A DNA stretch of 26,059 nucleotides from positions 1-26,059 of the forward strand of contig CAJUAR010000040.1 of assembly GCA_910584495.1 (NCBI GenBank), given 5' to 3'. Made by a program: the position numbers and the translations under genes. Positions 12,345 through 20,694 of the stretch are shown here, one piece after another (position 1 is the first letter of the stretch; each line of letters opens with the position of its first letter). The DNA is from an uncultured Muribaculaceae bacterium (GTDB taxonomy: Bacteria > Bacteroidota > Bacteroidia > Bacteroidales > Muribaculaceae). The notes below the pieces were generated by a model. It worked only from the letters and a program-made list of their open reading frames with translations. It was not told where the DNA came from and ran no database searches.

Positions 12345-13038
12345 AAGCATAACTGCATACATCCCAAATACAATTACGCTGCTCAACCTTGTGTCGGGCT
12401 GCGTGGCCATTTACATGGCATTCAACCTCGATGTTTATTTTGGTAATTTCAATGGTGGCACCTGGTGCCTGATTGCCATCGCCGCCGCTGCTCTGTTCGA
12501 CTTTCTCGACGGATTCTCGGCGCGCATGCTCAAAGCGTTCTCGCCCCTGGGCGGCGATCTGGATTCTTTGTCCGACCTGGTGAGCTTTGGCGTTGCTCCC
12601 GGCATGCTCATGCTCAACACCATGTTGGCCGGAGGCTCCCCGCTGTGGATTTGTTTTGCCACGTTGCTTATCCCGGCTTGCGGTGCGTTGAGACTTGCCA
12701 AATTCAATGTCGACACCGAACAGACAACCTATTTCAAAGGACTTCCCATACCTGCAAATGCCATTTTTTGGATTGGTGCCTACGGCTGGATTCAGACCTA
12801 CTACTATCCCGGATGGGGTGTGGTGGTGCCGCTGATTGTGCTCGTGTCGCTTGCTATGGTTGGTAATTTCAAAATGTTCTCACTCAAATTCAAAAACCTT
12901 GATTTTGCCGAGAACTTCTGCCGCTACGTCATCGTTGTTGCGGCCATCGTTTTCACAGCCTTCTATGGGCTGTCGGGCCTGATGTGGACAATATTGCTAT
13001 ATTTCCTGCTTTCGCTGATGAAGCGCAACCGCATCTGA
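12337..13038 (+). CDS. pssA: CDP-diacylglycerol--serine O-phosphatidyltransferase
   Basis: Makes phosphatidylserine from CDP-diacylglycerol and serine, the step before psd. The 233-residue membrane enzyme has the exact CDP-alcohol phosphotransferase motif DGx2ARx8Gx3Dx3D: Asp58-Gly59, Ala62-Arg63, Gly72, Asp76 and Asp80 (FLDGFSARMLKAF, GGDLDSLSD). SFGVAPG follows, typical of this enzyme. About seven or eight hydrophobic segments span the protein, including MPKSITAYIPNTITLLNLVSG at the N-terminus, a usual opening of type II PssA. It overlaps psd by 8 bases. After its stop comes a 50-base gap and then the DUF4834 gene, probably in the same transcript. Confidence 0.96.
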   Translation: MPKSITAYIPNTITLLNLVSGCVAIYMAFNLDVYFGNFNGGTWCLIAIAAAALFDFLDGFSARMLKAFSPLGGDLDSLSDLVSFGVAPGMLMLNTMLAGGSPLWICFATLLIPACGALRLAKFNVDTEQTTYFKGLPIPANAIFWIGAYGWIQTYYYPGWGVVVPLIVLVSLAMVGNFKMFSLKFKNLDFAENFCRYVIVVAAIVFTAFYGLSGLMWTILLYFLLSLMKRNRI

Positions 13039-13088
13039 GCACCTTCGTTTATTTCTACAATCTTCTATCTCTAAAAACATTTGTCTTT

Positions 13089-13424
13089 ATGTTTGGATTC
13101 TTTTTGTTAATCCTTTTGCTGGTAATTCTGTGGCCGTTGCTCAAAGCAGGGTGGCAGCTGTGGAGCAACGTGCGCAAGGTGCGACAATTCATGGCAGATC
13201 CTGCCGAATATTATCGCCGTCAAGGCCAAAAAGCTCAAGACAGCTATGGCTCAGGGCCCAAGCCACGGCAAAAATCAAAAAAAATCAGCCGTGACACCGG
13301 CGAATATGTGGCTTTCGAAGAAATATCTGTCTCGGCTGAGCAGCGTGCTGCCGACAATGCAAAAAATGTGACTTTCAGAGAGGAAAGCCAGATTACCGAC
13401 ATCGATTGGGAGGACGTGAAGTGA
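13089..13424 (+). CDS. DUF4834-type single-pass membrane protein
   Basis: 111-residue protein of unknown function. I choose ATG 13089, since the frame upstream of it runs into pssA and this start gives a clean membrane helix: MFGFFLLILLLVILWPLLKAG. A basic, helical stretch follows (QLWSNVRKVRQFMADPAEYYRRQGQK), then a Lys/Ser/Gly-rich linker and the conserved-looking core DTGEYVAFEEISVSAE, ending in acidic ITDIDWEDVK. A short N-terminal helix plus a GEYV.FEEI motif is what I recall for DUF4834, which often sits by pssA or DUF2461 in Bacteroidales. The soluble part should face the cytoplasm. The stop overlaps the next ATG by one base. Confidence 0.75.
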   Translation: MFGFFLLILLLVILWPLLKAGWQLWSNVRKVRQFMADPAEYYRRQGQKAQDSYGSGPKPRQKSKKISRDTGEYVAFEEISVSAEQRAADNAKNVTFREESQITDIDWEDVK

Positions 13425-14077
13425 TGGACGAACTCTATGACTTTCTCCACCGCCTTTCGGAGAATAACAATCGCGAATGGTTTGCCGCCAATCGTGCAGA
13501 ATACGACCGCCTGCGCGCGCAGTGGATTGTTGATGTCCAGAAACTTATCAACGAACTGGCGGTATATGAACCTTCGCTGCGCCATGTCGAGGCCAAGCAA
13601 TGCCTCTACCGCATATATCGCGACACTCGTTTTTCGCTTGATAAGACACCTTTCAAAACCTACTTCTCGGCCTTGATTTCGCCCATGGGTCGCCACTACG
13701 ACAAGGCTTGTTATTATTTTCACGTCGGTGTCGACGAAACAGCACTCTATGGTGGTTTGTGGAGCCCGGAACCGGCAGTGCTAAAAAAGCTCCGTCGCGC
13801 AATAGTGGACAACATCGAGGAATTTCGTCCATTGGTCGAGAACAAAGAAGTCCTCGAAGCTTATCCCACATGGTGGGGACGAAAGCTCAAAACAGCCCCC
13901 AAAGGCTACGACCGCGACCATCCCGACATCGATTTGTTGCGTCTCACCGAGTATGGCCGTTGCCATGAACTCCAGCCTTCGTTTTTCCATCGTTCCGACT
14001 GGCATGCCGAGGCCGCCCGCATCTTTGCCCTTCTCAAACCAATGAACGACTTCCTGAACTATTCCATCGACGAATAG
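13424..14077 (+). CDS. DUF2461 family protein
   Basis: 217-residue cytoplasmic protein of unknown function belonging to the widespread DUF2461/TIGR02453 family. Conserved features seen: LSENNNREWFAANRAEYDR near the N-terminus (the family's N-x-R-x-WF), YRIYRDTRFSLDKTPFKTYF around residues 65-85 (RDTRFS-DK-PYK), GVDETALYGGLWSP and LK..PKGYDRDHPDIDLLR in the C-terminal half. The length is normal for the family. The ATG at 13424 shares its A with the preceding TGA stop; an in-frame GTG at 13406 is possible but would overlap the upstream gene more. It appears to be the last gene of the psd-pssA-DUF4834 transcript, followed by a 121-base gap with the serB promoter. Confidence 0.9.
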   Translation: MDELYDFLHRLSENNNREWFAANRAEYDRLRAQWIVDVQKLINELAVYEPSLRHVEAKQCLYRIYRDTRFSLDKTPFKTYFSALISPMGRHYDKACYYFHVGVDETALYGGLWSPEPAVLKKLRRAIVDNIEEFRPLVENKEVLEAYPTWWGRKLKTAPKGYDRDHPDIDLLRLTEYGRCHELQPSFFHRSDWHAEAARIFALLKPMNDFLNYSIDE

Positions 14078-14142
14078 GAGGTGGGAGCTTTCGGTAAGGT
14101 ATTCAACCTTGAGGTGGTTTTCTATTGTGCATGGTTGTGACA

Positions 14143-14177
14143 TTTGTTTGGGAAAAAAGTATTACTTTTGTAGTACT
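14143..14177 (+). promoter_or_regulatory. Putative serB promoter with overlapping dyad
   Basis: TACTTTTG (14163-14170) fits TAnnTTTG. TTTG at 14143-14146 is 16 bases upstream, a little close. AGTATTAC (14158-14165) and GTAGTACT (14170-14177) form an inverted repeat with one G-T pair across the -7 box. The start would be about 14177, 22 bases before the ATG at 14199. Confidence 0.5.
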
Positions 14178-14198
14178 AAATCGCAAACCAAGACAAAA

Positions 14199-15416
14199 AT
14201 GAACGAGATAGAACTGATTCTGATCACTATATCGGGCGATGACCGTCCGGGCGTAACTGCCCAACTCACCGAAATACTTGCACGTTACGAGGCTAAGATA
14301 TTAGACATAGGACAGGCCGACATCCATCATCTGCTGTCGCTCGGCATACTGTTCAAGACCGACTCAACACGCTCGGGTGAGATTATGAAGGACTTGCTCT
14401 TCAAGTCGTACGAACTTGGCGTTACGATACGCTTCACACCAATCTCCATTGAAAATTACGAGCAATGGGTTGGCCGTCAAGGCAAAAGCCGCTGGATTAT
14501 CACCATCCTTGGTCGTCAGCTCACGGCCCGTCACATAGCTTTGGTATCGGAAGAGATTGCGCAGCAGGAACTTAATATCGACAGTATACGTCGTCTTACC
14601 GGTCGCATGCCACTGAGCGAGAATGAAGAGCCTCAGTCTAAATCGTGTGTCGAATTTTCGGTGCGTGGCAATCCGATTGATATCAACGCCATGCGTAAAC
14701 GTTTCATGGCTATTTCTCAATCGGAGGAGTTCGATATATCGCTGCAGGAAGACAACGTGTTCCGTCGTACACGCCGCCTGATATGCTTCGACATGGATTC
14801 CACGCTGATCGAAACAGAAGTTATCGACGAGCTTGCCGACCGTGCAGGCGTGGGGAAACAAGTGAGAGCCATCACCGAGTCGGCCATGCGAGGCGAAATC
14901 GACTTCTGTGAAAGTTTTACACGCCGAGTAGCCCTGCTTAAAGGTTTGGACGAGAGCGTGATGAAAGAAATTGCCGAGAATCTGCCCATAACCGAGGGTG
15001 TGGAGAGAATGATGCAGGTGCTCAAACGAGCCGGATACAAGACTGCCATTCTTTCGGGCGGTTTCACCTATTTCGGCAACTATTTGCGCCGCCGTTTTGG
15101 TTTTGACTATGTCTATGCCAACGAACTTGAGATTGTCGACGGCAAGCTCACCGGCCGCTATGTCGGCGATATTGTCGATGGCAAACGCAAAGCCGAACTG
15201 CTGCGAATCATTGCTCAGGTGGAGAACATCGACATTGCCCAGACCATAGCTGTGGGCGACGGTGCAAACGACCTTCCGATGCTTGCCACCGCCGGCCTGG
15301 GTATTGCCTTTCATGCCAAACCAAAGGTGAAGCAAACAGCACGCCAGTCGATTTCAACCATAGGGCTCGACGGAGTGCTCTATTTCCTTGGTTTTAAAGA
15401 CAGCTTTATTCAGTGA
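14199..15416 (+). CDS. serB: Phosphoserine phosphatase with two N-terminal ACT-like domains
   Basis: Last enzyme of serine synthesis: hydrolyses L-phosphoserine. I choose ATG 14199 (MNEIELILITISGDDRPGVT) because the upstream frame has no conserved content and overlaps the promoter. Residues ~4-75 and ~90-165 look like ACT domains (GDDRPGVTAQLTEILA; WIITILGRQLTARHIALV), as in the long SerB type. The HAD phosphatase domain follows: motif I DMDSTLI with nucleophile Asp198 and acid/base Asp200, motif II Ser286 (ILSGGFTYF), Lys near 330, and motif IV GDGANDLPML (Asp354, Asp358). The 405-residue length is normal for the ACT-containing form. The ACT domains may sense serine (inference). It is followed directly by the patatin gene. 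Confidence 0.95.
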   Translation: MNEIELILITISGDDRPGVTAQLTEILARYEAKILDIGQADIHHLLSLGILFKTDSTRSGEIMKDLLFKSYELGVTIRFTPISIENYEQWVGRQGKSRWIITILGRQLTARHIALVSEEIAQQELNIDSIRRLTGRMPLSENEEPQSKSCVEFSVRGNPIDINAMRKRFMAISQSEEFDISLQEDNVFRRTRRLICFDMDSTLIETEVIDELADRAGVGKQVRAITESAMRGEIDFCESFTRRVALLKGLDESVMKEIAENLPITEGVERMMQVLKRAGYKTAILSGGFTYFGNYLRRRFGFDYVYANELEIVDGKLTGRYVGDIVDGKRKAELLRIIAQVENIDIAQTIAVGDGANDLPMLATAGLGIAFHAKPKVKQTARQSISTIGLDGVLYFLGFKDSFIQ

Positions 15417-15418
15417 GC

Positions 15419-17734
15419 ATGGCTGGGAAAATACGCAATTTCCTCATGGCAATAGCCTTGACTGCCGGCGTGGCTGCTGCTGCACCGGCCAACAATTCCG
15501 TCGGGCTTGTGTTGAGTGGCGGGGGGGCCAAAGGAATTGCGCATATAGGTGTGATTAAAGCCCTCGAAGAAAACGACATACCCATAGATTATGTTGCCGG
15601 TACGTCGATGGGTGCCATAGTTGGTGGTCTCTATGCCTGTGGATATACGCCGGAGGAAATGATGGAGCTTATCACAAGCCCATATTTCGCATGTATGTCG
15701 ACAGGGCGCATCGATCCCGCTTTCACATATTATTTTGCCTCGGAGGCGCCGTCGCCAAAGATGATTACAATTCCTGTGCATGGCGGCAACAAAAAGCCCG
15801 ACAAAAACATTTTCAATCCTCAGTCGTTTATCAATCCAACGCCAATGTCGTTTGGTTTTTTGGAAATTTTCGGTCCCTATCAAGGGCCGTGCGGTGGCGA
15901 CTTCAACAAATTGTTTGTGCCTTTCCGTTGTGTGGCTTCGAATATGAGCCAGAAAAAGAAACATGTTTTTGCCAATGGCTATCTGCCCGATGCCATACGT
16001 GCATCAATGAGCTTTCCGCTCGTATTCCAGGCTGTTGAAATCAATAAGCAGATACTCTACGACGGCGGTATTGTCGACAACTTCCCCGTGGACGTTATGA
16101 AGGCCGACTTCGCTCCCGGCATTATGCTCGGTGTTGACGTCTCGTCGGGCAGCTCGGGTCTCCCTAACAGCTATCTCGACCAGCTCGATTTCCTTGTTTC
16201 CGACACGCAAAGCTATGAGCTTCCTGCATCAGAGGGCATAAAGATGCGCGTCAATGTTTCTGACTTCGGGCTGCTCGATTTTGACAAAGCTCGGCAAATA
16301 TACCAACGCGGCTATGACGAAGCCATGTCGATGATGGACAGCATCAAAGCCCGAATCCCCGGACGTATGCCCCGAGAAGCTCGCGAGCTGCGAAGAGCTG
16401 TGTTCAAATCGTCGGTTCCGGCCATGAATTTTTCAAGTGTGGAGGTGCAAGGAGGCACTCCCTCGCAGGACAACTACATTCGCCAGCTCTTCTATTCCAA
16501 ACACAAAAGTGACACAGTGGTGAGCATAGACAGGGCCAAGCTGGCTTTCTATCGCGCTGTGGCATCGGACAAACTCACCTACCTTCGCCCCCGCGCCGAG
16601 GCCTACAACGACACCACGCGCACCTATAAACTTAAGCTTTCCACTCAGGTGAAAAGCAACTACGAGGTGGGGGCCGGAGCTTTCGTCACTTCGTCGAACA
16701 ACAGCTATCTCTATCTAAGCACGCGTTACTCCTCGCTGAGCTTCCGTTCTGCCAATGCGGGCCTCGAAGCATGGGTGGGGCAGAGCTATATGGCAGGACG
16801 CTTCGACGGCTCCATTAATTTTTCCGGCAGCCTTCCTTCGGCTCTTCGTCTACAGGCTGTCGTATCGCGAAACCGTTATTTCCAAAACGAAAAGTTCTTT
16901 TTCCGCGAAGCCGAACCTTCGTTTGTCATTGATTATGAATATTACGGTAAACTGTCGTGGGACATGGCCTTGGGCCGCTGCTATATGGGGCAGATTGGCG
17001 CAGGCTTCGGCAGGCTCTATAATTCTTTTTTCCACAACGATAATCCTGAGAGCTACAAGGCCGGGCGCGACCATGTGGGCTTGAATATAGGCCAGGTATA
17101 TGCCGGAGTCAGCGCATCGACCATTGATAACATCAATTATCCCACTTCGGGCTACGAGCGCAAGGCCACGCTGGCCTTTGTCGGAGGTTCGGCACATCTT
17201 TTTTCGGCTTTGAAGGCGGAAAACGAGCAGAATGTCCGCTCCAATGAATATTGGGCGCAGTTCTCTTGGCGAGAGCGTGATTACCTGAATCTTGGCAGCT
17301 CGTGGTCGTTGGGTGTCGAGGGGCAGGCGGTGATTAGTTCGCGCGAGTTGCTCGACGACTACTATGCCTCGGTGAGCCTTGCGCCGTCGTACTGTCCCAC
17401 GCCGGCTGCCGGCAATGTGTTCGACCCAAAGATGAGGGCAAACAGTTTTGTGGCCGTAGGTCTTGTGCCAGTCTACAAATATAATTCAACTTTGTCGGCA
17501 CGTTTCAATCTGAATGCCTTTGTCCCTGTGCGGAGCATAGTTGAAACCACCGGCGGTGCTGCACGATATGGGCGCTGGTTCGGCTCCGCGCATTTTTTCG
17601 GCGAATTCGACCTGGTGTTGGGAATGCCATTCGGCAACATCTGCGCCTATGCAAACTATGCATCGTCGCGCTCCAAATTTAATGTTGGCATAAGCCTCGG
17701 CCTTTATCTGTGGGCCCCGTCATTTCTGCAATAA
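15419..17734 (+). CDS. Patatin-like phospholipase fused to an outer-membrane beta-barrel
   Basis: Predicted 771-residue exported lipase of the PlpD type: signal peptide, patatin domain, one POTRA-like domain and a BamA/TpsB-superfamily barrel. It opens MAGKIRNFLMAIALTAGVAAAA. The patatin domain spans ~27-310, with oxyanion loop GGGAKG (34-39), nucleophile Ser63 in GTSMG and Asp215 of DGG, the catalytic dyad. Residues ~340-400 (SSVEVQGGTPSQDNYIRQLF) fit a POTRA module. The rest is Tyr/Ser/Gly-rich strands ending VGISLGLYLWAPSFLQ. A GTG at 15413 overlapping the serB stop is an alternative start. The catalytic domain is expected to lie in the periplasm or reach the surface. The substrate is presumably a phospholipid; the physiological role is unknown. 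Confidence 0.9.
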   Translation: MAGKIRNFLMAIALTAGVAAAAPANNSVGLVLSGGGAKGIAHIGVIKALEENDIPIDYVAGTSMGAIVGGLYACGYTPEEMMELITSPYFACMSTGRIDPAFTYYFASEAPSPKMITIPVHGGNKKPDKNIFNPQSFINPTPMSFGFLEIFGPYQGPCGGDFNKLFVPFRCVASNMSQKKKHVFANGYLPDAIRASMSFPLVFQAVEINKQILYDGGIVDNFPVDVMKADFAPGIMLGVDVSSGSSGLPNSYLDQLDFLVSDTQSYELPASEGIKMRVNVSDFGLLDFDKARQIYQRGYDEAMSMMDSIKARIPGRMPREARELRRAVFKSSVPAMNFSSVEVQGGTPSQDNYIRQLFYSKHKSDTVVSIDRAKLAFYRAVASDKLTYLRPRAEAYNDTTRTYKLKLSTQVKSNYEVGAGAFVTSSNNSYLYLSTRYSSLSFRSANAGLEAWVGQSYMAGRFDGSINFSGSLPSALRLQAVVSRNRYFQNEKFFFREAEPSFVIDYEYYGKLSWDMALGRCYMGQIGAGFGRLYNSFFHNDNPESYKAGRDHVGLNIGQVYAGVSASTIDNINYPTSGYERKATLAFVGGSAHLFSALKAENEQNVRSNEYWAQFSWRERDYLNLGSSWSLGVEGQAVISSRELLDDYYASVSLAPSYCPTPAAGNVFDPKMRANSFVAVGLVPVYKYNSTLSARFNLNAFVPVRSIVETTGGAARYGRWFGSAHFFGEFDLVLGMPFGNICAYANYASSRSKFNVGISLGLYLWAPSFLQ

Positions 17735-17742
17735 TTCGAATT

Positions 17743-18084
17743 ATGAACAAAGTAATACTCCTTGGCAATGTAGGTCGCGATCCCCGCATGCGGATGGTCG
17801 AAACAACACCTGTTGCCGAATTTTCACTTGCCACCAACGAACGCCGGCGCGGCAAGGATGCCAACGGCAACGAAGTTGAACTACCCGAACTCACCGAGTG
17901 GCACAACATTGTGATGTGGGGCAAAGCCGCCGACTATGCCGAAAAATATATCCGCAAAGGCTCGCGTCTGCTTGTGGAGGGAAAGTTGCGCACTCGTTCG
18001 TGGGAGGACCGGAACGCCATTAAGCACACCATTACTGAAGTGTTTGTCGAAAACTTTGAACTCCTGCCCCGTGGAAATTCTTGA
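17743..18084 (+). CDS. ssb: Short single-stranded DNA-binding protein
   Basis: 113-residue OB-fold protein that coats single-stranded DNA. It begins MNKVILLGNVGRDPRMRMVE, the standard SSB start, with VAEFSLATNER, ELTEWHNIVMWGKAADYAEKYI and KGSRLLVEGKLRTRSWED in order, ending with the last strand TEVFVENFELLP. It stops right after the OB fold: there is no Gly/Gln-rich linker and no acidic DDxIPF tip used to recruit repair and replication proteins. Such short forms occur as the main or accessory SSB in Bacteroidales. ATG 17743 lies 8 bases after the patatin stop and the 3' end overlaps ribD by 14 bases, so it is probably in an operon from serB to ribD. Confidence 0.93.
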   Translation: MNKVILLGNVGRDPRMRMVETTPVAEFSLATNERRRGKDANGNEVELPELTEWHNIVMWGKAADYAEKYIRKGSRLLVEGKLRTRSWEDRNAIKHTITEVFVENFELLPRGNS

Positions 18085-19018
18085 CGATGAACGCTATATG
18101 CGGCGGGCACTGCAGCTCGCCGCAAACGGGCGTGGCCATGTGTCGCCCAACCCGATGGTTGGTGCGGTGGTGGTGGCTCCCGGCGGTCGTATAATCGGCG
18201 AAGGATGGCATCGCCATTACGGCGGCCCGCATGCCGAAGTGAACGCTATCAATTCAATAGGCAAAACCGACATGGCCTTGTTGCCGGAATGCACAATGTA
18301 CGTCACGCTCGAACCTTGCTCGCATTGGGGCAAAACACCGCCATGTGCCAAATTATTGGTGGATAGCAGGGTAGGGCATGTGGTTGTGGGTGCCGGCGAC
18401 CCAAATCCAAAAGTATCGGGCCGTGGCATTGCCATGTTGCAACAGGCTGGTATAGAGGTGCGTCAGGGGGTGCTGGCCCGCGAGAGCATAGCCCTCAACA
18501 AAACATTTATGACAGCCCAAACCCTTCGGCGTCCCTTTGTGACACTGAAATGGGCGCAGTCGGCCGATGGATTTATGGCAAGTAGCAGAGAGCACAAACA
18601 TAAATTCTCGACAGCTGCCAACGCAGTCCTTGTCCATTCTCGCCGTGCCTGCCACGATGCCATACTTGTCGGCGCATGTACTGTGCTCTGCGACAAACCA
18701 GCCCTCAATGTCCGCCACGTAGAGGGACGCAATCCCCTGCCGGTGGTTCTCGACCGCCAAAAGCTTCTCGCCGACAGCGACCTCTGCTTTCCGGCAGCTT
18801 CGTTCGTCCATATTACCGACGATATGCCTTTGCAGAGATTGTTGGAAAAACTATATTCCGAGCACGGCATCACATCGGTTCTTGTCGAAGGCGGAGCTTC
18901 TGTCCTGCAACAGTTCATCGATGCAGGCCTTTTCGATGAAATATATGTGGAGACCTCGCCGCAAAAGCTTGGCGACAATGGCTCTACAACGGCTCCGCTG
19001 TGCCCTTGTGGCCGTTAA
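18071..19018 (+). CDS. ribD: Bifunctional riboflavin biosynthesis deaminase/reductase
   Basis: Performs the second and third steps of riboflavin synthesis: deamination of the GTP-derived pyrimidine and NADPH-dependent reduction of its ribosyl chain. I place the start at GTG 18071 (MEILDDERYMRRALQLAANG); the open frame continues upstream but only as the shadow of ssb, and the next ATG (18098) would cut the first helix. The deaminase domain (~1-145) has zinc ligands His54 (PHAEVNA, with catalytic Glu56), Cys83 and Cys92 (PCSHWGKTPPC). The reductase domain (~150-315) has RPFVTLKWAQSADGF, DAILVGACTVLCDKPALNVR and SVLVEGGASVLQQF. The 315-residue length is usual. It overlaps ssb by 14 bases, ends the serB operon, and has only a weak hairpin at 19075-19092 downstream. 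Confidence 0.94.
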   Translation: MEILDDERYMRRALQLAANGRGHVSPNPMVGAVVVAPGGRIIGEGWHRHYGGPHAEVNAINSIGKTDMALLPECTMYVTLEPCSHWGKTPPCAKLLVDSRVGHVVVGAGDPNPKVSGRGIAMLQQAGIEVRQGVLARESIALNKTFMTAQTLRRPFVTLKWAQSADGFMASSREHKHKFSTAANAVLVHSRRACHDAILVGACTVLCDKPALNVRHVEGRNPLPVVLDRQKLLADSDLCFPAASFVHITDDMPLQRLLEKLYSEHGITSVLVEGGASVLQQFIDAGLFDEIYVETSPQKLGDNGSTTAPLCPCGR

Positions 19019-19074
19019 TCTTTATTCGCACATCAATCTCAGTCAAGTTAAAAACATATAAATGCGCCGCAAAA

Positions 19075-19092
19075 GGGATGTTTTAACATCCC
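19075..19092 (+). terminator. Possible weak terminator after ribD
   Basis: GGGATGTT (19075-19082) and AACATCCC (19085-19092) are inverted with only two bases between them, so the hairpin needs a frayed loop. No T tract follows. It also lies just ahead of the promoter at 19096-19127, so a regulatory role is possible. Confidence 0.35.
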
Positions 19093-19095
19093 AAG

Positions 19096-19127
19096 TTTGT
19101 GTCGTTGGCCCTAAAATGTTAATTTTG
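19096..19127 (+). promoter_or_regulatory. Promoter of the DUF6242-bamA-ompH cluster
   Basis: TTTG (19096-19099), a 20-base spacer and TAATTTTG (19120-19127): the best consensus match in the window. The start site would be near 19134, 18 bases before the ATG at 19152. Confidence 0.72.
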
Positions 19128-19151
19128 CATCTTGAAATATCGTAAGAACTA

Positions 19152-20681
19152 ATGAAGAAACTAACTGGCATTAGCCTTGCGGCTCTGCTTGCCGCATCGA
19201 CATTCGTAGGATGTAACTCCGACTATACGGTTCCGGAGACAGTATATCAGAACGTTGCTGTGCAGTCGTTCAGCCTCGCCGAAGATGACAGCGTGCTTGT
19301 GCACCTTGATTCGGTGTTTTTTTCCATAGACCTTGGCCGTGGTCGTATTTTTAATGCCGATTCGTTGCCATATGGCACCAAAATTGACCGGCTTATCCCA
19401 AAAATAACGATGATGCAGACAGTGTCGAAGGCCGAACTTAAAGTGACACGTGCAAACGGTACGGACACCACATATAACTATCTCGAAAATTCCACCGACA
19501 GCATCGATTTCTCTCACGGTCCGGTCATCCTCACCCTCAACTCTTTTAGCGGAACAACATCTGCCCAATACTCCATAGAGGTCCTTGTTCATAAAGAAAA
19601 AAGCGATTCTCTCGTTTGGAATCAGACGGCAGTTCGTCCGCTACCTTCCACATTGGACAATGTGAGCATGCAGAAAACTGTGAGCCTCGACAACACGGTC
19701 TACTGTATGACAACCGACGGACAAGCTTATGACCTTGCCAGCAAGGCCAATGGAACGGAGGCGTGGAACAACGCTACTCCGGCTCTGCCCGAAAATGCTC
19801 GTATAGAAACTTTTTCGGCAAACAACGAAGCTCTTTTTATCATAGCCGGAGGCCAAGCGCAGGAAAACGGTAAACTCTTCATTTCTACCGATAAAGGCCT
19901 GACATGGAGCGATACAGGCACGGAAATGGCCTATATCTATGGGGCTTATGGCTCCAAATTGCTTGGCAACAGCGTGAAAAACTCTTCATACTACCTTGCT
20001 TATTACCCTGCAGAGGCCTCGGAACAACTCGTGCCCGATGATATGCCTGTTGCCGAAACATCACAGACCTGGGACTTTACATTCCCCATGGCGCAGAACA
20101 TCATGACCGTCTTCGTCGGTGGCGAGAAGTCCAACGGCACCCAGTCGAACGCCACATGGGCCTACGATGGCAGCTCGTGGAACAATATTTCGGTGAAACC
20201 TCTGCCTGATGCTATAGCCGGCATGACACTTGTGCCGTTCTATTCCTTCACTGTCAGTCCATCGCTGGTGGCAACACAATATGAGGTACTGTTGGCTTTC
20301 GGAGGCACCGGCCGAGACGAAGCAAACCGCACCGTCTACATTTCATATGACTATGGCATGACATGGGACAAAGGCGGAGAATATATCCAGCTTCCCGACT
20401 ACATCCCATCGCTCCACGGCAGTCAGGCATATATTGATACAACGACATTCTATGCCGCCCGAAGCTGTAATGACTGGCGCGAGTACCTTCCCTCCTATCG
20501 TATTCCGGCAAATGCTATGTTCGAACTTCCTTTCGCAACGGCTTCGCGGGCAACACGCCCTGTTGCAGAATGGGAGTGCCCGTTCATCTACCTCTATGGC
20601 GGTAAAATTAATGGTGGCAAATGCTCTGACACCATCTGGCGCGGAACTATCAACCGGCTGATGTTCAAACCAATCATCTAA
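19152..20681 (+). CDS. DUF6242-type lipoprotein with Asp-box propeller repeats
   Basis: 509-residue predicted lipoprotein of unknown function. The signal MKKLTGISLAALLAASTFVGC ends in a lipobox-like FVGC with Cys21. Residues ~30-160 are beta-rich and look like an Ig-type module (SKAELKVTRANGTDTTYNY, FSGTTSAQYSIEVLVHK). From ~170 the protein reads as a propeller with two clear Asp-boxes (S-x-D-x-G-x-T-W): STDKGLTW at 245-252 and SYDYGMTW at 398-405. FIYLYGGKINGG near the end is kelch-like. This order matches DUF6242. It is probably on the outer membrane and binds protein or glycan (inference). It lies 13 bases before the DUF6089 gene, in the transcript from 19134. Confidence 0.8.
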   Translation: MKKLTGISLAALLAASTFVGCNSDYTVPETVYQNVAVQSFSLAEDDSVLVHLDSVFFSIDLGRGRIFNADSLPYGTKIDRLIPKITMMQTVSKAELKVTRANGTDTTYNYLENSTDSIDFSHGPVILTLNSFSGTTSAQYSIEVLVHKEKSDSLVWNQTAVRPLPSTLDNVSMQKTVSLDNTVYCMTTDGQAYDLASKANGTEAWNNATPALPENARIETFSANNEALFIIAGGQAQENGKLFISTDKGLTWSDTGTEMAYIYGAYGSKLLGNSVKNSSYYLAYYPAEASEQLVPDDMPVAETSQTWDFTFPMAQNIMTVFVGGEKSNGTQSNATWAYDGSSWNNISVKPLPDAIAGMTLVPFYSFTVSPSLVATQYEVLLAFGGTGRDEANRTVYISYDYGMTWDKGGEYIQLPDYIPSLHGSQAYIDTTTFYAARSCNDWREYLPSYRIPANAMFELPFATASRATRPVAEWECPFIYLYGGKINGGKCSDTIWRGTINRLMFKPII

Positions 20682-20694
20682 CAGCAGAACAATA

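Noticed and set aside
11628..12410. 260-codon minus-strand open frame over psd
   Set aside because: It is antisense to a protein with the FGS cleavage motif and conserved NVHANWFP; no independent support.
14364..15335. 323-codon minus-strand open frame over serB
   Set aside because: serB has complete HAD motifs. The antisense frame shows no domain, signal peptide or start context.
17936..18070. Extended N-terminus for RibD in the open frame upstream of 18071
   Set aside because: This stretch overlaps the SSB coding region and is Cys/Ser/Arg-rich without similarity to a deaminase N-terminus.
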